Shown here: positions 17,844 to 26,018 of the stretch, piece by piece | How the letters are laid out: every line of letters begins with the position of its first letter | How positions within the stretch are numbered: position 1 is the first letter of the stretch | Origin: Glycomyces artemisiae | Lineage (GTDB): Bacteria > Actinomycetota > Actinomycetes > Mycobacteriales > Micromonosporaceae | Direction: 5' to 3' | DNA length: 64,000 nt | Assembly (NCBI RefSeq): GCF_003002955.1 | Contig: NZ_PVTJ01000011.1 | Location: forward strand, 1 to 64,000 | The notes under the pieces: model-generated | Databases searched by the model: none | Told to the model about the DNA's origin: nothing | The model's input: the letters and a program-made list of their open reading frames with translations, nothing else | Position numbers and translations under genes: made by a program

Positions 17844-18196
17844 CCGTCGGGGTCGTCGACGGCGCGGTTGTAGAGCCAGCCCATGTCCTGGGCGGGGCGC
17901 GGCTCGGCGCCGCCCGCGGCGAGCGCGGCCTCGACGAGCCGGTCGACCTCCGCTTTGGACTCGACGCTGAGGGCGTTGATGACCTCGACCGGGCCGGAGG
18001 CGATCTCGCGCTTGGTGAACCCGGAGAACTGCTCGTGGGTCATGAGCTGCAAGGCGATCGCGTCGCTGAGGACGACCTGCGCGGAGGTCTCGTCGGTGAA
18101 CTGCGGGTTGAGGGTGCCGCCGAGGGCGAGGTAGAACGCCTTGGACGCTTCGAGGTCGGCGGCGGGGAGGTTGAGGTAGATCTGGGTGAACGCCAT
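17786..18196 (-). CDS. VOC/glyoxalase-like domain protein
   Basis: 136-residue vicinal-oxygen-chelate fold protein: ITQIYLNLPAADLEASKAFY-like N-terminal strand and helix, then VDDPDGHSWELLAFDPSAMP at the C-terminus. Such PhnB/YdfO-like proteins may be lyases, dioxygenases or resistance proteins; metal ligands are not certain. AAGGAGG precedes ATG 18196. It is convergent with and overlaps the DMT gene. Confidence 0.88.
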   Translation of the reverse strand: MAFTQIYLNLPAADLEASKAFYLALGGTLNPQFTDETSAQVVLSDAIALQLMTHEQFSGFTKREIASGPVEVINALSVESKAEVDRLVEAALAAGGAEPRPAQDMGWLYNRAVDDPDGHSWELLAFDPSAMPGEPE

Positions 18197-18245
18197 GACG
18201 GCCTCCTTGACTCGTTTCTGCCGGTCGTTCCGGCCTGATACGAAT

Positions 18246-18992
18246 CTAAGGCCGCACCTGGGCGCCCGTCTTGTACAGAAGCGACAGCATCTCGTCGGGG
18301 TCGGGCTTCTGGAGCTGGGTGGCCTTGCGGCCGACGAAGCGGGCCATGGACCGGGCGAGGTGGGGCTGGTCGTGGTAGCCGACGAGGTGGACGACGTCGG
18401 ATGCGGCAGTGCCCGCCTGGAGGAGCATCGCGGCCTGGCGGGCGCGCTCGATCTGGCGGATCGCGCCCTGGGTGAGGCCGGTGGCGGCGGCGACGCGGCG
18501 CTGCACGGACCGGGGCGTGACCAGCAGGGGCGTGTCCCCGGCGAGGACGTCGGCGACGAGCGGGTCGCGCACGAGGAGCCCGGCGCGGACGAGCCGTTCG
18601 GCGAAGGTCTCGGCGTTCCCGTAGGCGGGGATCTCCCATTCGGCGCCTTCGAGGACGAACGTGCGGTCGGTGGCGTGCGGGCTGTCGACGCTGGTGTCGA
18701 CGAGGGCGCCGACGGGGAGGTTTCGCAGGTGGGCGCCGTGGCTGAAGATCATGCCGATGGCGCCGTCCATGCCGCCGCCCATGGGGACGACGGTGGGGCG
18801 GGTCTCGGGGCCGCGCACGGACACGCTGGTGACGCCCTCGGCGGTCCACGCGATGAGCTCCCAGTTGGAGTTCGCGACGGACACCATGCGGGCGGGCGCG
18901 GGCGCGCCGGGTTCCACCCGGTAGACGCGCTCGACGTACGGGGAGTCCGAGGGCCGGTGTTCGAGCCCGGGGATCGGCGGGTCCTGAGCCAC
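18246..18992 (-). CDS. AraC family transcriptional regulator
   Basis: About 248 residues. The N-terminal 150 residues are an effector domain of unclear ligand. The C-terminal AraC domain contains VTPRSVQRRVAAATGLTQG and DVVHLVGYHDQPHLARSMARF, the two helix-turn-helix units. The start is GTG 18992: TAGCAT lies 7 nt upstream without a ribosome site, and upstream in-frame sequence belongs to the neighbouring thioesterase in another frame. It may regulate the VOC gene or the thioesterase. Confidence 0.87.
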   Translation of the reverse strand: MAQDPPIPGLEHRPSDSPYVERVYRVEPGAPAPARMVSVANSNWELIAWTAEGVTSVSVRGPETRPTVVPMGGGMDGAIGMIFSHGAHLRNLPVGALVDTSVDSPHATDRTFVLEGAEWEIPAYGNAETFAERLVRAGLLVRDPLVADVLAGDTPLLVTPRSVQRRVAAATGLTQGAIRQIERARQAAMLLQAGTAASDVVHLVGYHDQPHLARSMARFVGRKATQLQKPDPDEMLSLLYKTGAQVRP

Positions 18993-18999
18993 GCCCCCG

Positions 19000-19005
19000 A
19001 TGCTA
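19000..19005 (-). promoter_or_regulatory. -10 element of leaderless AraC-gene transcript
   Basis: TAGCAT on the minus strand lies 7 nt before GTG 18992. Confidence 0.45.
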
Positions 19006-19015
19006 CCGGCGTTCG

Positions 19016-19534
19016 TCAGCTCCCGTTGATGCGCGAGGCGGCGGTCAGGTCGAGGAGCCACTGCGGGACCTCGGAGTCCGGGAAGCCGCCCGCGAGCGCC
19101 TCCAGCTCGTCGTGCTCGACGGACCCGCCGCCGCGCTTGAGGAAGCGGGTGCGCACGTACGCCTGGGCGTAGAGGGTGTCGCCGGAGCGGAACGTCTGCT
19201 CGATGTAGCCCCAGCGGTCGTCGAAGCCGAGCACGCGGGTGTGGACCTCGAACCGCTGCCACGGCTGGAGGGACTTGCGGTACGTGATCGTCTGCCCGGC
19301 GACGACCGGGTACCAGCCCGCGTCCCGCATCTTCTTGAGGAACCCGGCGCGGTGCATGAGGTCGAGGCGGCCCACGTCCATGATCGTCAGGTACCGGCCG
19401 TTGGTCATGTGCCCCAAGGGGTCGAGGTCGGTGGGAACGACGCGGAACGGCGTCACGGCGGTGTCCCACAGCCCGATCGGCCCCCGGCGGCGGGCGCGCA
19501 GCCACAGGTTCAGCAGCCGGAAGTACAGGTTCAC
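19016..19534 (-). CDS. Thioesterase-superfamily (hotdog, 4HBT-like) protein
   Basis: Acyl-CoA thioesterase-like protein of 172 residues. The hotdog signature is VPTDLDPLGHMTNGRYLTIMDVG (Asp/His/Asn of the catalytic region), with hydrophobic N-terminus FRLLNLWLRARRRGP as in THEM6-like proteins. It starts with GTG 19534 and lacks a clear ribosome site. A 12-bp palindrome lies 35 bp upstream. The substrate chain length cannot be read from the sequence. Confidence 0.86.
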   Translation of the reverse strand: MNLYFRLLNLWLRARRRGPIGLWDTAVTPFRVVPTDLDPLGHMTNGRYLTIMDVGRLDLMHRAGFLKKMRDAGWYPVVAGQTITYRKSLQPWQRFEVHTRVLGFDDRWGYIEQTFRSGDTLYAQAYVRTRFLKRGGGSVEHDELEALAGGFPDSEVPQWLLDLTAASRINGS

Positions 19535-19568
19535 GAGCGCACCGCCGTCGAGAGGAGGACCGATAAGT

Positions 19569-19580
19569 TACCCGAGGGTA
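19569..19580. promoter_or_regulatory. Palindrome upstream of thioesterase gene
   Basis: TACCC-GA-GGGTA, a perfect 12-bp palindrome, lies between the aldehyde dehydrogenase stop and the thioesterase start. It could be a repressor site for the thioesterase. Confidence 0.35.
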
Positions 19581-19586
19581 GCAAAG

Positions 19587-21059
19587 CTAGATCGCACGGT
19601 CGCCCCAGGCGGCGGACTCGCCCGCCGGGGCGACGGCCTGCGGGACCTGCCACGGGTTGTCGTCGCGCAGGGCCGGCGGCAGGGCCTCGGCGGGGGCGTT
19701 CTGGTAGGCGACGGCGCGCACGAAGCGCTTGATCGCGGCGGTGCCGACGCTGGTGCCGCCGGAGGTGGTGGCGGGCCAGGGGCCGCCGTGCTGCATCGCG
19801 GGGGTGACGGCGACGCCGGTGGGCCAGCCGTCGAACAGGACGCGGCCCGCGCGGCGGGCGGCGGTGCGGACGAGGGCGGTGACGTCGTCGCCGTCGGCCC
19901 GGTGGACCGCGACGGTGAGCTCCCCTTCGAAGAGGGTGTCGAGCAGTTCGGCGTAGTCGGTGCCTTCCGGGGACTCGACGAGGATCGTCAGGGGGCCGAA
20001 GCACTCCCCCAGGAGCGCGTCCGGGTGGGGCCGGAAGTCCGCGAGCGGGACGGCCGCGATCGTGGGCGTGACCCAGCCCTGGCCGTCCTCGTCGACGCGG
20101 ACCGAGCCGGGGGCGACGAGGCGCACGCCCGCGGCCGAGAGGATCGCCTCGCGGCGGTGGAGGTAGCCGTCGGCGATGCGCGGGTCGAGCATCCGCTGCT
20201 CCTCGGCCGCGACGGCGGCCGTGATCTCCTTGTCGAGGCCGTGGTCGGCGGGGAGGAACACCAGGCCGGGCTTGGTGCACAGCTGCCCGGCGGAGCCGCC
20301 GACGCTCGCGGCGAGGCCCGCGGCGAACTCGGGGCCGCGCTCGGCGATGGCCGCGGGGGTCGCGAAGACCGGGTTGACGGAGCCGAGCTCGCCGTAGAAC
20401 GGGATCGGCGCGGGGCGCGCGGCGGCGATGTCGGCGAGGAGGCGGCCCGCGCGCAGCGACCCGGTGAAGGACGCGGCCTTCACCAAGGGGTGCTTCAGCA
20501 TCGCAGTGCCCTCGTCCTGGCCTTCGATGAGCTGCAAGGTGCCCGCGGGCAGCCCGGCGGCGTCGAGGGCCGCGGCGCCGACCTCGGCGGTGCGGCGCGA
20601 CAGGCGCGGGTGGCCGGGGTGGGCCTTGACGATGACGGGGTTGCCCGCGGCGAGCGCCGAGGCGGTGTCGCCCCCGGCGACGGAGAACGCGAACGGGAAG
20701 TTCCCGGCCGCGAAGTTGAGGACCGGGCCGATCGGCTCGTTGCCGCTGCGCACGTCGGGGCGCGGCCCGAGCGCGAACTCCGGGTCGGCGCGGTCGATCC
20801 GCACGTCCAGATACGCGCCGTCCAGGATCGTGTCGGCGAACAGCCGCAGCTGCACGGCGGTGCGCTTGAGCTCGCCGCGCAGGCGGGCCTCGGCGAGCCC
20901 GGTCTCCTCCATCGCCAGCGCGATGAGCTCCTCGGCGTTCGCGGTGAGCGCGTCGGCGAAGACCACCAGGGCCTTGGCGCGCACGGCAGGCGGGACGTCG
21001 GCGAGCGCGCGGGCGGCCGCGTCGGCGGTCTGGGCGACAGTGTCGATGCTGGTCGTCAT
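19587..21059 (-). CDS. 2-Oxoglutarate semialdehyde dehydrogenase (ALDH family), hydroxyproline pathway
   Basis: Oxidises 2-oxoglutarate semialdehyde to 2-oxoglutarate with NAD(P), the last step of trans-4-hydroxyproline breakdown (LhpG role in Pseudomonas). The 490-residue protein has the ALDH catalytic Cys261 in GQLCTKPG and Glu224 in YGELGSVNP. It is closer to the KGSADH group than to betaine-aldehyde types, judged by that motif and by context. AGGAG precedes ATG 21059. It is the last gene of the six-gene hydroxyproline operon, 8 bp after the epimerase. Confidence 0.92.
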   Translation of the reverse strand: MTTSIDTVAQTADAAARALADVPPAVRAKALVVFADALTANAEELIALAMEETGLAEARLRGELKRTAVQLRLFADTILDGAYLDVRIDRADPEFALGPRPDVRSGNEPIGPVLNFAAGNFPFAFSVAGGDTASALAAGNPVIVKAHPGHPRLSRRTAEVGAAALDAAGLPAGTLQLIEGQDEGTAMLKHPLVKAASFTGSLRAGRLLADIAAARPAPIPFYGELGSVNPVFATPAAIAERGPEFAAGLAASVGGSAGQLCTKPGLVFLPADHGLDKEITAAVAAEEQRMLDPRIADGYLHRREAILSAAGVRLVAPGSVRVDEDGQGWVTPTIAAVPLADFRPHPDALLGECFGPLTILVESPEGTDYAELLDTLFEGELTVAVHRADGDDVTALVRTAARRAGRVLFDGWPTGVAVTPAMQHGGPWPATTSGGTSVGTAAIKRFVRAVAYQNAPAEALPPALRDDNPWQVPQAVAPAGESAAWGDRAI

Positions 21060-21067
21060 CTGCTCTC

Positions 21068-22069
21068 CTAGAACTGGAATCCGGTCGGGAACGGGTCGGT
21101 CGGGTCGAGCATGTACTGGGCCGTGCCGGTGATCCAGGCGCGGCCGGTGACCGTGGGGACCACGGCGGGCCGGTCCCCCACGGTGGTCTCGCGGACGAGC
21201 CGCCCGATGAAGCGCGAGCCGATGAACGACTCGTTCACGAAGTCGGTGTCGAGGTCGAGTGCCCCGCGGGCCCACAGTTCAGCCATCCGCGCGGACGTGC
21301 CGGTGCCGCAAGGGGACCGGTCGAACCAGCCGGGGTGGATCGCCATGGCGTGGCGCGAGTGCTTCGCGTCGGAGCCGGGGGCGATGAACTCGACGTGGTG
21401 GCAGTGGTCGAGGCCCGCGATCTCGGGGTGGAGCGGCGGGGCGGTCGTGTTGATCGCGTCCATGATCGCGAGCCCGGCCTTGAGGATGTCCTGCTGGCGG
21501 GCGCGGTCGAAGGGCAGGCCGACGGCGTCGAGGTCGACCATGGCGTAGAAGTTGCCGCCGAAGGCCATCGAGTAGGGGACGGTGCCGTACCCGGGGACCT
21601 CGACGGAGGTGTCGAGGGCGTCGACGTAGCTGGGGACGTTCTCGATGGTGACCGAGGCGGCGCGGCCGTCCTCGACGGCGACGCGGGCGGTGACGGGCCC
21701 TGCGGGGGTGTCGAGGCGGATCTCCGTGACCGGTTCGGTCACCGCGACCATGCCGGTCTCGACGAGGACGGTGGCGACGCCGATGGTGCCGTGCCCGCAC
21801 ATGGGCAGGCACCCGGAGACCTCGATGTAGACGACGCCCCAGTCGCAGTCGGGGCGGGTGGAGGGCTGGAGGATCGCGCCGCTCATCGCAGCGTGGCCCC
21901 GCGGCTCGTTCATGAGGAACAGCCGCAGGTCGTCGAGGTGCTCGATGAAGTGGAGGCGCTTGTCGTTCATGGTGGCGCCGGGGATGACGCCGACGCCGCC
22001 GGTGACGACCCTGGTGGGCATGCCCTCGGTGTGGGAGTCGACGGCGCTGATGACGCGGTTCGTTCGCAT
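21068..22069 (-). CDS. 4-Hydroxyproline 2-epimerase (proline racemase family)
   Basis: Converts trans-4-hydroxy-L-proline to cis-4-hydroxy-D-proline without cofactor (LhpA role). The two catalytic cysteines of the family are Cys91 in MCGHGTIG and Cys254 in SPCGTGTSA. The length of 333 residues is normal. Having both cysteines argues against the dehydratase branch, where one is replaced by Thr. GGAAGGA precedes ATG 22069. A hairpin separates it from the deaminase gene. Confidence 0.93.
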   Translation of the reverse strand: MRTNRVISAVDSHTEGMPTRVVTGGVGVIPGATMNDKRLHFIEHLDDLRLFLMNEPRGHAAMSGAILQPSTRPDCDWGVVYIEVSGCLPMCGHGTIGVATVLVETGMVAVTEPVTEIRLDTPAGPVTARVAVEDGRAASVTIENVPSYVDALDTSVEVPGYGTVPYSMAFGGNFYAMVDLDAVGLPFDRARQQDILKAGLAIMDAINTTAPPLHPEIAGLDHCHHVEFIAPGSDAKHSRHAMAIHPGWFDRSPCGTGTSARMAELWARGALDLDTDFVNESFIGSRFIGRLVRETTVGDRPAVVPTVTGRAWITGTAQYMLDPTDPFPTGFQF

Positions 22070-22087
22070 GTTCGTCCTTCCGCTGGG

Positions 22088-22122
22088 GCGCCCTGTACGG
22101 CAGTCTGCACCGTACAGGGCGC
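22088..22122 (-). other. Intra-operon hairpin between deaminase and epimerase genes
   Basis: A 13-bp perfect stem (22088-22100 / 22110-22122) with a 9-nt loop and no U-tract lies in the only large gap inside the hydroxyproline operon. It may be an mRNA stabiliser or partial terminator. Confidence 0.6.
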
Positions 22123-22128
22123 GGGGCG

Positions 22129-23046
22129 TCACCGCGAGGCGGCGAAGTCCAGGGCGCGGCGGGTGTCGCGCACGACCTGGTCGTGCTGGGCCTTGGAGAG
22201 GGGGCCGCGCGGCGGGCGGGTGGCGCCGCCGTACGAGTGCCCGGCGATGTCCATCGACAGCTTGATGGCCTGCACGAACTCGGTCTTGGAGTCCCAGCGG
22301 AACACCGGGACGAGGCCCGAGTAGAGGTGGCGGGCCTCCTCGATGCGGCCTTCCTGCACGAGCGTGTAGATCTCGACGGCCTCGGCGGGGAACGCGTTGG
22401 GGTACCCGGCGAACCAGCCGGTGGCCCCGACGACGAGGGACTCGAAGAGGAGGTCGTCGGCCCCGGCGATGACGTCGATGCCGCAGCGCTCCTTGATTTC
22501 GAGGACGCGGCGCACGTCGGTGGAGAACTCCTTGACCGCGACGACGTTCTCCAGCTCGTAGAGCTCGGCGACGAGGTCGGGGACCAGGTCGACCTTGGTG
22601 TCGATCGGGTTGTTGTACATCATGATCGGCAGGCCGACCTCGTTCACCTTGGCGTAGTGCTCCAGGACCTCGCCGCGGTTGGCGCGGTAGATCGTGGGCG
22701 GCAGGAGGAGCACGCCGTCGGCGCCGTCCTCCTTCGCGTACTCGGCCCACTGGACGGCCTGGTGCCAGCCGACGCCGTGGACGCCCGCGACGACGAGGCC
22801 GCGGTCCCCGACGGTCTCGACGGCAACCTGGACGACCTTGCGCCGCTCCTCGTCGGTGAGCGAGGAGTACTCGCCGAGGGACCCGTTCGGGCCGACGCCG
22901 CGGCAGCCGTTGCGCATGAGGAAGTCGCAGTGCTCGGCGAACTTGTCGTAGTCGACGGCGAGGCCGCCCGGCGCCTTCGGGTCCTCCTTGAAGGCGAGGG
23001 TGGTGGCGACGATGACGCCCCCGAGGTCGAAGTTCTTGCTAGACAT
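22129..23046 (-). CDS. Pyrroline-4-hydroxy-2-carboxylate deaminase (DapA/NAL superfamily)
   Basis: Schiff-base aldolase-fold enzyme that in this context should convert 1-pyrroline-4-hydroxy-2-carboxylate to 2-oxoglutarate semialdehyde and ammonia (LhpC role). Lys172 (VVAVKEFS) is the Schiff-base lysine and Tyr144 (IMMYNNPI) the partner. The length of 305 residues is normal. The family alone would also allow dihydrodipicolinate synthase; the hydroxyproline genes on both sides decide the call. The start overlaps the end of the dehydrogenase subunit gene by 8 bp. Confidence 0.9.
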   Translation of the reverse strand: MSSKNFDLGGVIVATTLAFKEDPKAPGGLAVDYDKFAEHCDFLMRNGCRGVGPNGSLGEYSSLTDEERRKVVQVAVETVGDRGLVVAGVHGVGWHQAVQWAEYAKEDGADGVLLLPPTIYRANRGEVLEHYAKVNEVGLPIMMYNNPIDTKVDLVPDLVAELYELENVVAVKEFSTDVRRVLEIKERCGIDVIAGADDLLFESLVVGATGWFAGYPNAFPAEAVEIYTLVQEGRIEEARHLYSGLVPVFRWDSKTEFVQAIKLSMDIAGHSYGGATRPPRGPLSKAQHDQVVRDTRRALDFAASR

Positions 23047-24433
23047 GGGTGTCCTTCCCACAGGTGGTGGCCGGCGCGGCGAGGTCGCCGAGCCTGATGG
23101 GCGCGGCCAGGGGCCGCCGGTCGGTGGTGTCCTCGGCGCGGGCGGGGTCTGCGCCGGTGAGCTCCTCCACGGTGCGTCCGCACATGCGTGCCTGGCAGAT
23201 GCCCAGTCCCGCACGGGAGGTGAGCTTCAGGGAGCGCAGTGAGGCCTGGTCCGTCGCAGCCGCCGCGTCGCGGAGGGGCCCGTAGGCGACCTCTTCGCAG
23301 CGGCAGACGACGGTGTCGTCGCGAAGCCACGACGTCCACCCGCGGCGGATGCCGTGGGCGGCGTCGATGCGACGCGCGAAATCGGTGGTGGCGGTGCGCC
23401 GCTTCAGGTCCGCGGCGGCGGCGGGGGCTCCGGCGGCGCGGGCCCCGGCGATGCGGCCTTCGACGAGCGCCGCGTCGACGCCGCCGATGCCGGTGATCTC
23501 CCCTGCGGCGTAGACGGATTCGACGCTGGTGCGCTGGTCGGCGTCGACGGCGACGAAGCGGTCGGGGCCGATGCGGCACCCGGCGGCGATCGGCAGTTCG
23601 AGGCGGGGCGTGAACCCGTGGGAGACGCACACGGCGTCGGCCGCGACAGTCCGTTCCGTACCCGGAATCGGCGACCAGTCGGCGTTCAGGCGGGCGGTGA
23701 CGACCGCTTCGACGCGGCCGTCGCCGCGGGCCTCGATGACGGCGCGGCCGAGCCGGTACGGGACGCGGCGGCCGAGGTGGTGCGCGGCGTACCCGGCGAG
23801 CTCGCCGCCTTTGCGGGCGGCGCCGAGGAGCCGCCAGGGCCGCGGGAGCCAGCCTCTGGCGAGCGCGGCGGGCCGGGCGGCCTCGTAGACGCCGACCACG
23901 TGTGCGCCTGCGGCCGTGAGGGACTGGGCGACGGGGAGCAGGAACGGCCCGGCCCCGGCGACGACGGCGCGGCGGCCGACGGCGACGCGCTCGCCTTTCG
24001 CGAGGGCCTGGGCGGCCCCGGCGGAGAACACGCCGGGGAGATTCCAGCCGGGGAACGGGAGCGTGCGGTCGTGGGCGCCCGTGGCGAGCACGAGCGCGTC
24101 GGGGGCGAACGTGCGGGCCGCGCGGCCGCCCGCGTCGGCGGGGCCGATGAGGACGTGGACGGCGATGCCGTCGACGGTTTCGATGGCCCACACCTGGGCC
24201 TCGGTCACCACTTCGACGCCCACGAGGCTGCCGCGGAGGCGGTCGAAGGCGGCCCAGCCGTGGTGGAGGCGGGCCTCGCGCTGCGCGGGCCGCTGCGGAG
24301 GCAGATGGCGCCAGTACTGGCCGCCGAGGCCGTCCCCTGAGTCGAGGAGCGTGACGCGGGCGCCCGCGTCGCCCGCGGCGACCGCGGCCGAGAGCCCGGC
24401 CGGGCCCGCGCCGATGACGAGGACGTGGGTCAT
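23039..24433 (-). CDS. D-Hydroxyproline dehydrogenase, FAD/NAD(P)-binding subunit with BFD-like [2Fe-2S] domain
   Basis: Subunit matching LhpE/HcnB/opine-oxidase A (464 residues). The FAD motif is VIGAGPAGLSAA near residue 5, and a second nucleotide-binding segment is VVAGAGPFLLPVAQ. The C-terminal 90 residues have VVCRCEEV followed by GICQARMCG, four cysteines for a [2Fe-2S] cluster. It works with the DadA-like catalytic subunit and the small ferredoxin-like subunit encoded upstream. Its ATG overlaps the small-subunit stop (ATGA). Confidence 0.92.
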   Translation of the reverse strand: MTHVLVIGAGPAGLSAAVAAGDAGARVTLLDSGDGLGGQYWRHLPPQRPAQREARLHHGWAAFDRLRGSLVGVEVVTEAQVWAIETVDGIAVHVLIGPADAGGRAARTFAPDALVLATGAHDRTLPFPGWNLPGVFSAGAAQALAKGERVAVGRRAVVAGAGPFLLPVAQSLTAAGAHVVGVYEAARPAALARGWLPRPWRLLGAARKGGELAGYAAHHLGRRVPYRLGRAVIEARGDGRVEAVVTARLNADWSPIPGTERTVAADAVCVSHGFTPRLELPIAAGCRIGPDRFVAVDADQRTSVESVYAAGEITGIGGVDAALVEGRIAGARAAGAPAAAADLKRRTATTDFARRIDAAHGIRRGWTSWLRDDTVVCRCEEVAYGPLRDAAAATDQASLRSLKLTSRAGLGICQARMCGRTVEELTGADPARAEDTTDRRPLAAPIRLGDLAAPATTCGKDTHV

Positions 24434-24741
24434 TGCGCCTCCCTTGTGTCGTCTTGTGTCGCAACGGTGTCGCCGTCGTTGGCGCGGCGCAGGCACAGCC
24501 GCACGTCGGATTCGCCGTTGACGGTGGCGATGCAGTCGAAGCACACGCCGATCCCGCAGAACACGCCGCGGCGGCGGCCCGCGGTCGTGGTGCGCCACTC
24601 GGTGATGCCGTGCGCGAGGAGCACGCCCGCGATCGATTGGCCTTGCAGCCCTTCGATGCTCGTGCCGTCGACGGTGATGCGCAGCGGTTTCGGCTCGTCG
24701 GGGCGGATCGGGTCGGTCTCCCAGGGGACGATCGCGCTCAT
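24430..24741 (-). CDS. D-Hydroxyproline dehydrogenase, small [2Fe-2S] subunit
   Basis: 103-residue ferredoxin-like protein (LhpF/HcnA type). The cluster cysteines are in GVFCGIGVCFDC followed by VRLCLRRA. It overlaps by 4 bp with the FAD subunits on both sides, so the three subunits are made in equal order, as expected for a heterotrimer. ATG 24741 is the start. Confidence 0.92.
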   Translation of the reverse strand: MSAIVPWETDPIRPDEPKPLRITVDGTSIEGLQGQSIAGVLLAHGITEWRTTTAGRRRGVFCGIGVCFDCIATVNGESDVRLCLRRANDGDTVATQDDTREAQ

Positions 24742-25922
24742 GCGGCGCCTCCCGTCAGGTGGGCGGCCAGCGACGGCCGGGACGGCTGGAACGGGGCCGG
24801 GTCGATCGCGGGATCGGCCCCGGTGAGCTGGGCGCACAGGAGGTCGCCGGTGACGCCCGCGAGGCCGATCCCGGCGCCCTCGTGGCCGGTGGCGTACCAG
24901 AGCCCGGGGTGGCGGGGGTCCTCGCCGACGACGGGGAGGTGGTCGGGCACGTAGGGGCGGAAGCCGCCGTACGCGCGGATCACGGGCGTGCCCGCGAGGA
25001 ACGGGAACAGCCGCAGCGCGCGCCCCGCGACCTCGGCGAGCACGTTGACGCGCAGCCGGTCGTCGAAGCCGATCTGCTGGCGGCTCGATCCGATGAGGAC
25101 GGTCCCGCCGGGGGTGGACTCGACGACGCTGGAGGTCTGGAGGTCGGCGTCCGCCGACTGGGTGGCGCCGAAGTAGTCGCCGTCGTAGACCTTGTGGAAC
25201 ACGCGCTGCGCCATGCGGGCGGTCACCAGGACCATGCCGCGGCGGGGGCGCACCGGCAGGTCCGCGCCGAGGACCGCGGCGACCTCGCCGGACCAGGGCC
25301 CGGCCGCGACCACGACCGCCGACGTGCCGATGGTCTCAGACGCGGTGCGCACGCCGGTGATCCGCTCGCCGTCGCGGACGAGGCCCACGACCTCCTGGTG
25401 CGCGAGGACCCGGACGCCGGCGCGGCGCGCGGAGGCGAGGAGCGCCTCGGTGGCGACGACGGGCTGGAGCTGCGCGTCCTGCGGGTAGTGGACGGCGGCG
25501 GTGATCGCGGGGTTCAGGTGGGGCTCAAGGGAGCGCGCTTCGCCGGGCGTCAGGTGCGCGACCTCGACGCCCGCGGCGGCCTGGCCGTTCGCGAAGGCCC
25601 GCAGCGGTTCGGCGCCCTCCTCGGTCGTGGCGACCACGACGCCGCCCTTGCGGTCGTACTCGATGTCGGGGAACCCGGGACCGAGTTCGTCGGCGAGGGA
25701 GGCGGCGAGGTGCGGCCAGTGGTCGGCGGCGAGCATCGCGAGGTCGAGCTCCGGGCCGGGGGCCTTGTCGGAGACGAGGAGGTTGCCCTCGCCGCGCGCG
25801 CTGGTGGCGCTGGCGGGGGCGCCGCGGTCGACGACGACCACGCTCAGACCGGTGCGCGCCAGCGCGCGTGCGCACGCGGCGCCGACGATGCCGGCGCCGA
25901 TGACGACGACGTCTGCGTTCAC
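24738..25922 (-). CDS. D-Hydroxyproline dehydrogenase, DadA-like catalytic FAD subunit
   Basis: FAD-dependent amine oxidoreductase (394 residues), LhpB/HcnC type. The dinucleotide motif is VVVIGAGIVGAACARAL at the N-terminus, and the C-terminal FAD contact is GLWYATGHEGAGIGLAGVTG. It should oxidise cis-4-hydroxy-D-proline to the pyrroline and pass electrons through the [2Fe-2S] partners. It begins with GTG 25922 behind AAGGAGGG. It is the first gene of the hydroxyproline operon; a perfect 15-bp palindrome 13 bp upstream is the likely GntR operator. Confidence 0.92.
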   Translation of the reverse strand: MNADVVVIGAGIVGAACARALARTGLSVVVVDRGAPASATSARGEGNLLVSDKAPGPELDLAMLAADHWPHLAASLADELGPGFPDIEYDRKGGVVVATTEEGAEPLRAFANGQAAAGVEVAHLTPGEARSLEPHLNPAITAAVHYPQDAQLQPVVATEALLASARRAGVRVLAHQEVVGLVRDGERITGVRTASETIGTSAVVVAAGPWSGEVAAVLGADLPVRPRRGMVLVTARMAQRVFHKVYDGDYFGATQSADADLQTSSVVESTPGGTVLIGSSRQQIGFDDRLRVNVLAEVAGRALRLFPFLAGTPVIRAYGGFRPYVPDHLPVVGEDPRHPGLWYATGHEGAGIGLAGVTGDLLCAQLTGADPAIDPAPFQPSRPSLAAHLTGGAA

Positions 25923-25935
25923 GTTCCCTCCTTGT

Positions 25936-25950
25936 AATATGTCACATATT
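25936..25950. promoter_or_regulatory. Probable GntR operator of the hydroxyproline operon
   Basis: AATATGTCACATATT, a perfect palindrome around a central C, sits just upstream of the ribosome site of the catalytic dehydrogenase gene. Bound repressor would cover the promoter. An 11/13 match to its core occurs upstream of the peptide-transporter operon at about 37570-37590. Confidence 0.6.
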
Positions 25951-26018
25951 TCAACAGTGCCGGGCCGTCCTCTGTACACGACCCTGCACCGGAGTGCCGC
26001 CGCCGACAGGCGAACGGC

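Noticed and set aside
22129..23046. Reading the DapA-like gene as dihydrodipicolinate synthase for lysine synthesis
   Set aside because: Catalytic residues fit both roles, but epimerase, semialdehyde dehydrogenase and dehydrogenase genes in the same operon point to the hydroxyproline deaminase.
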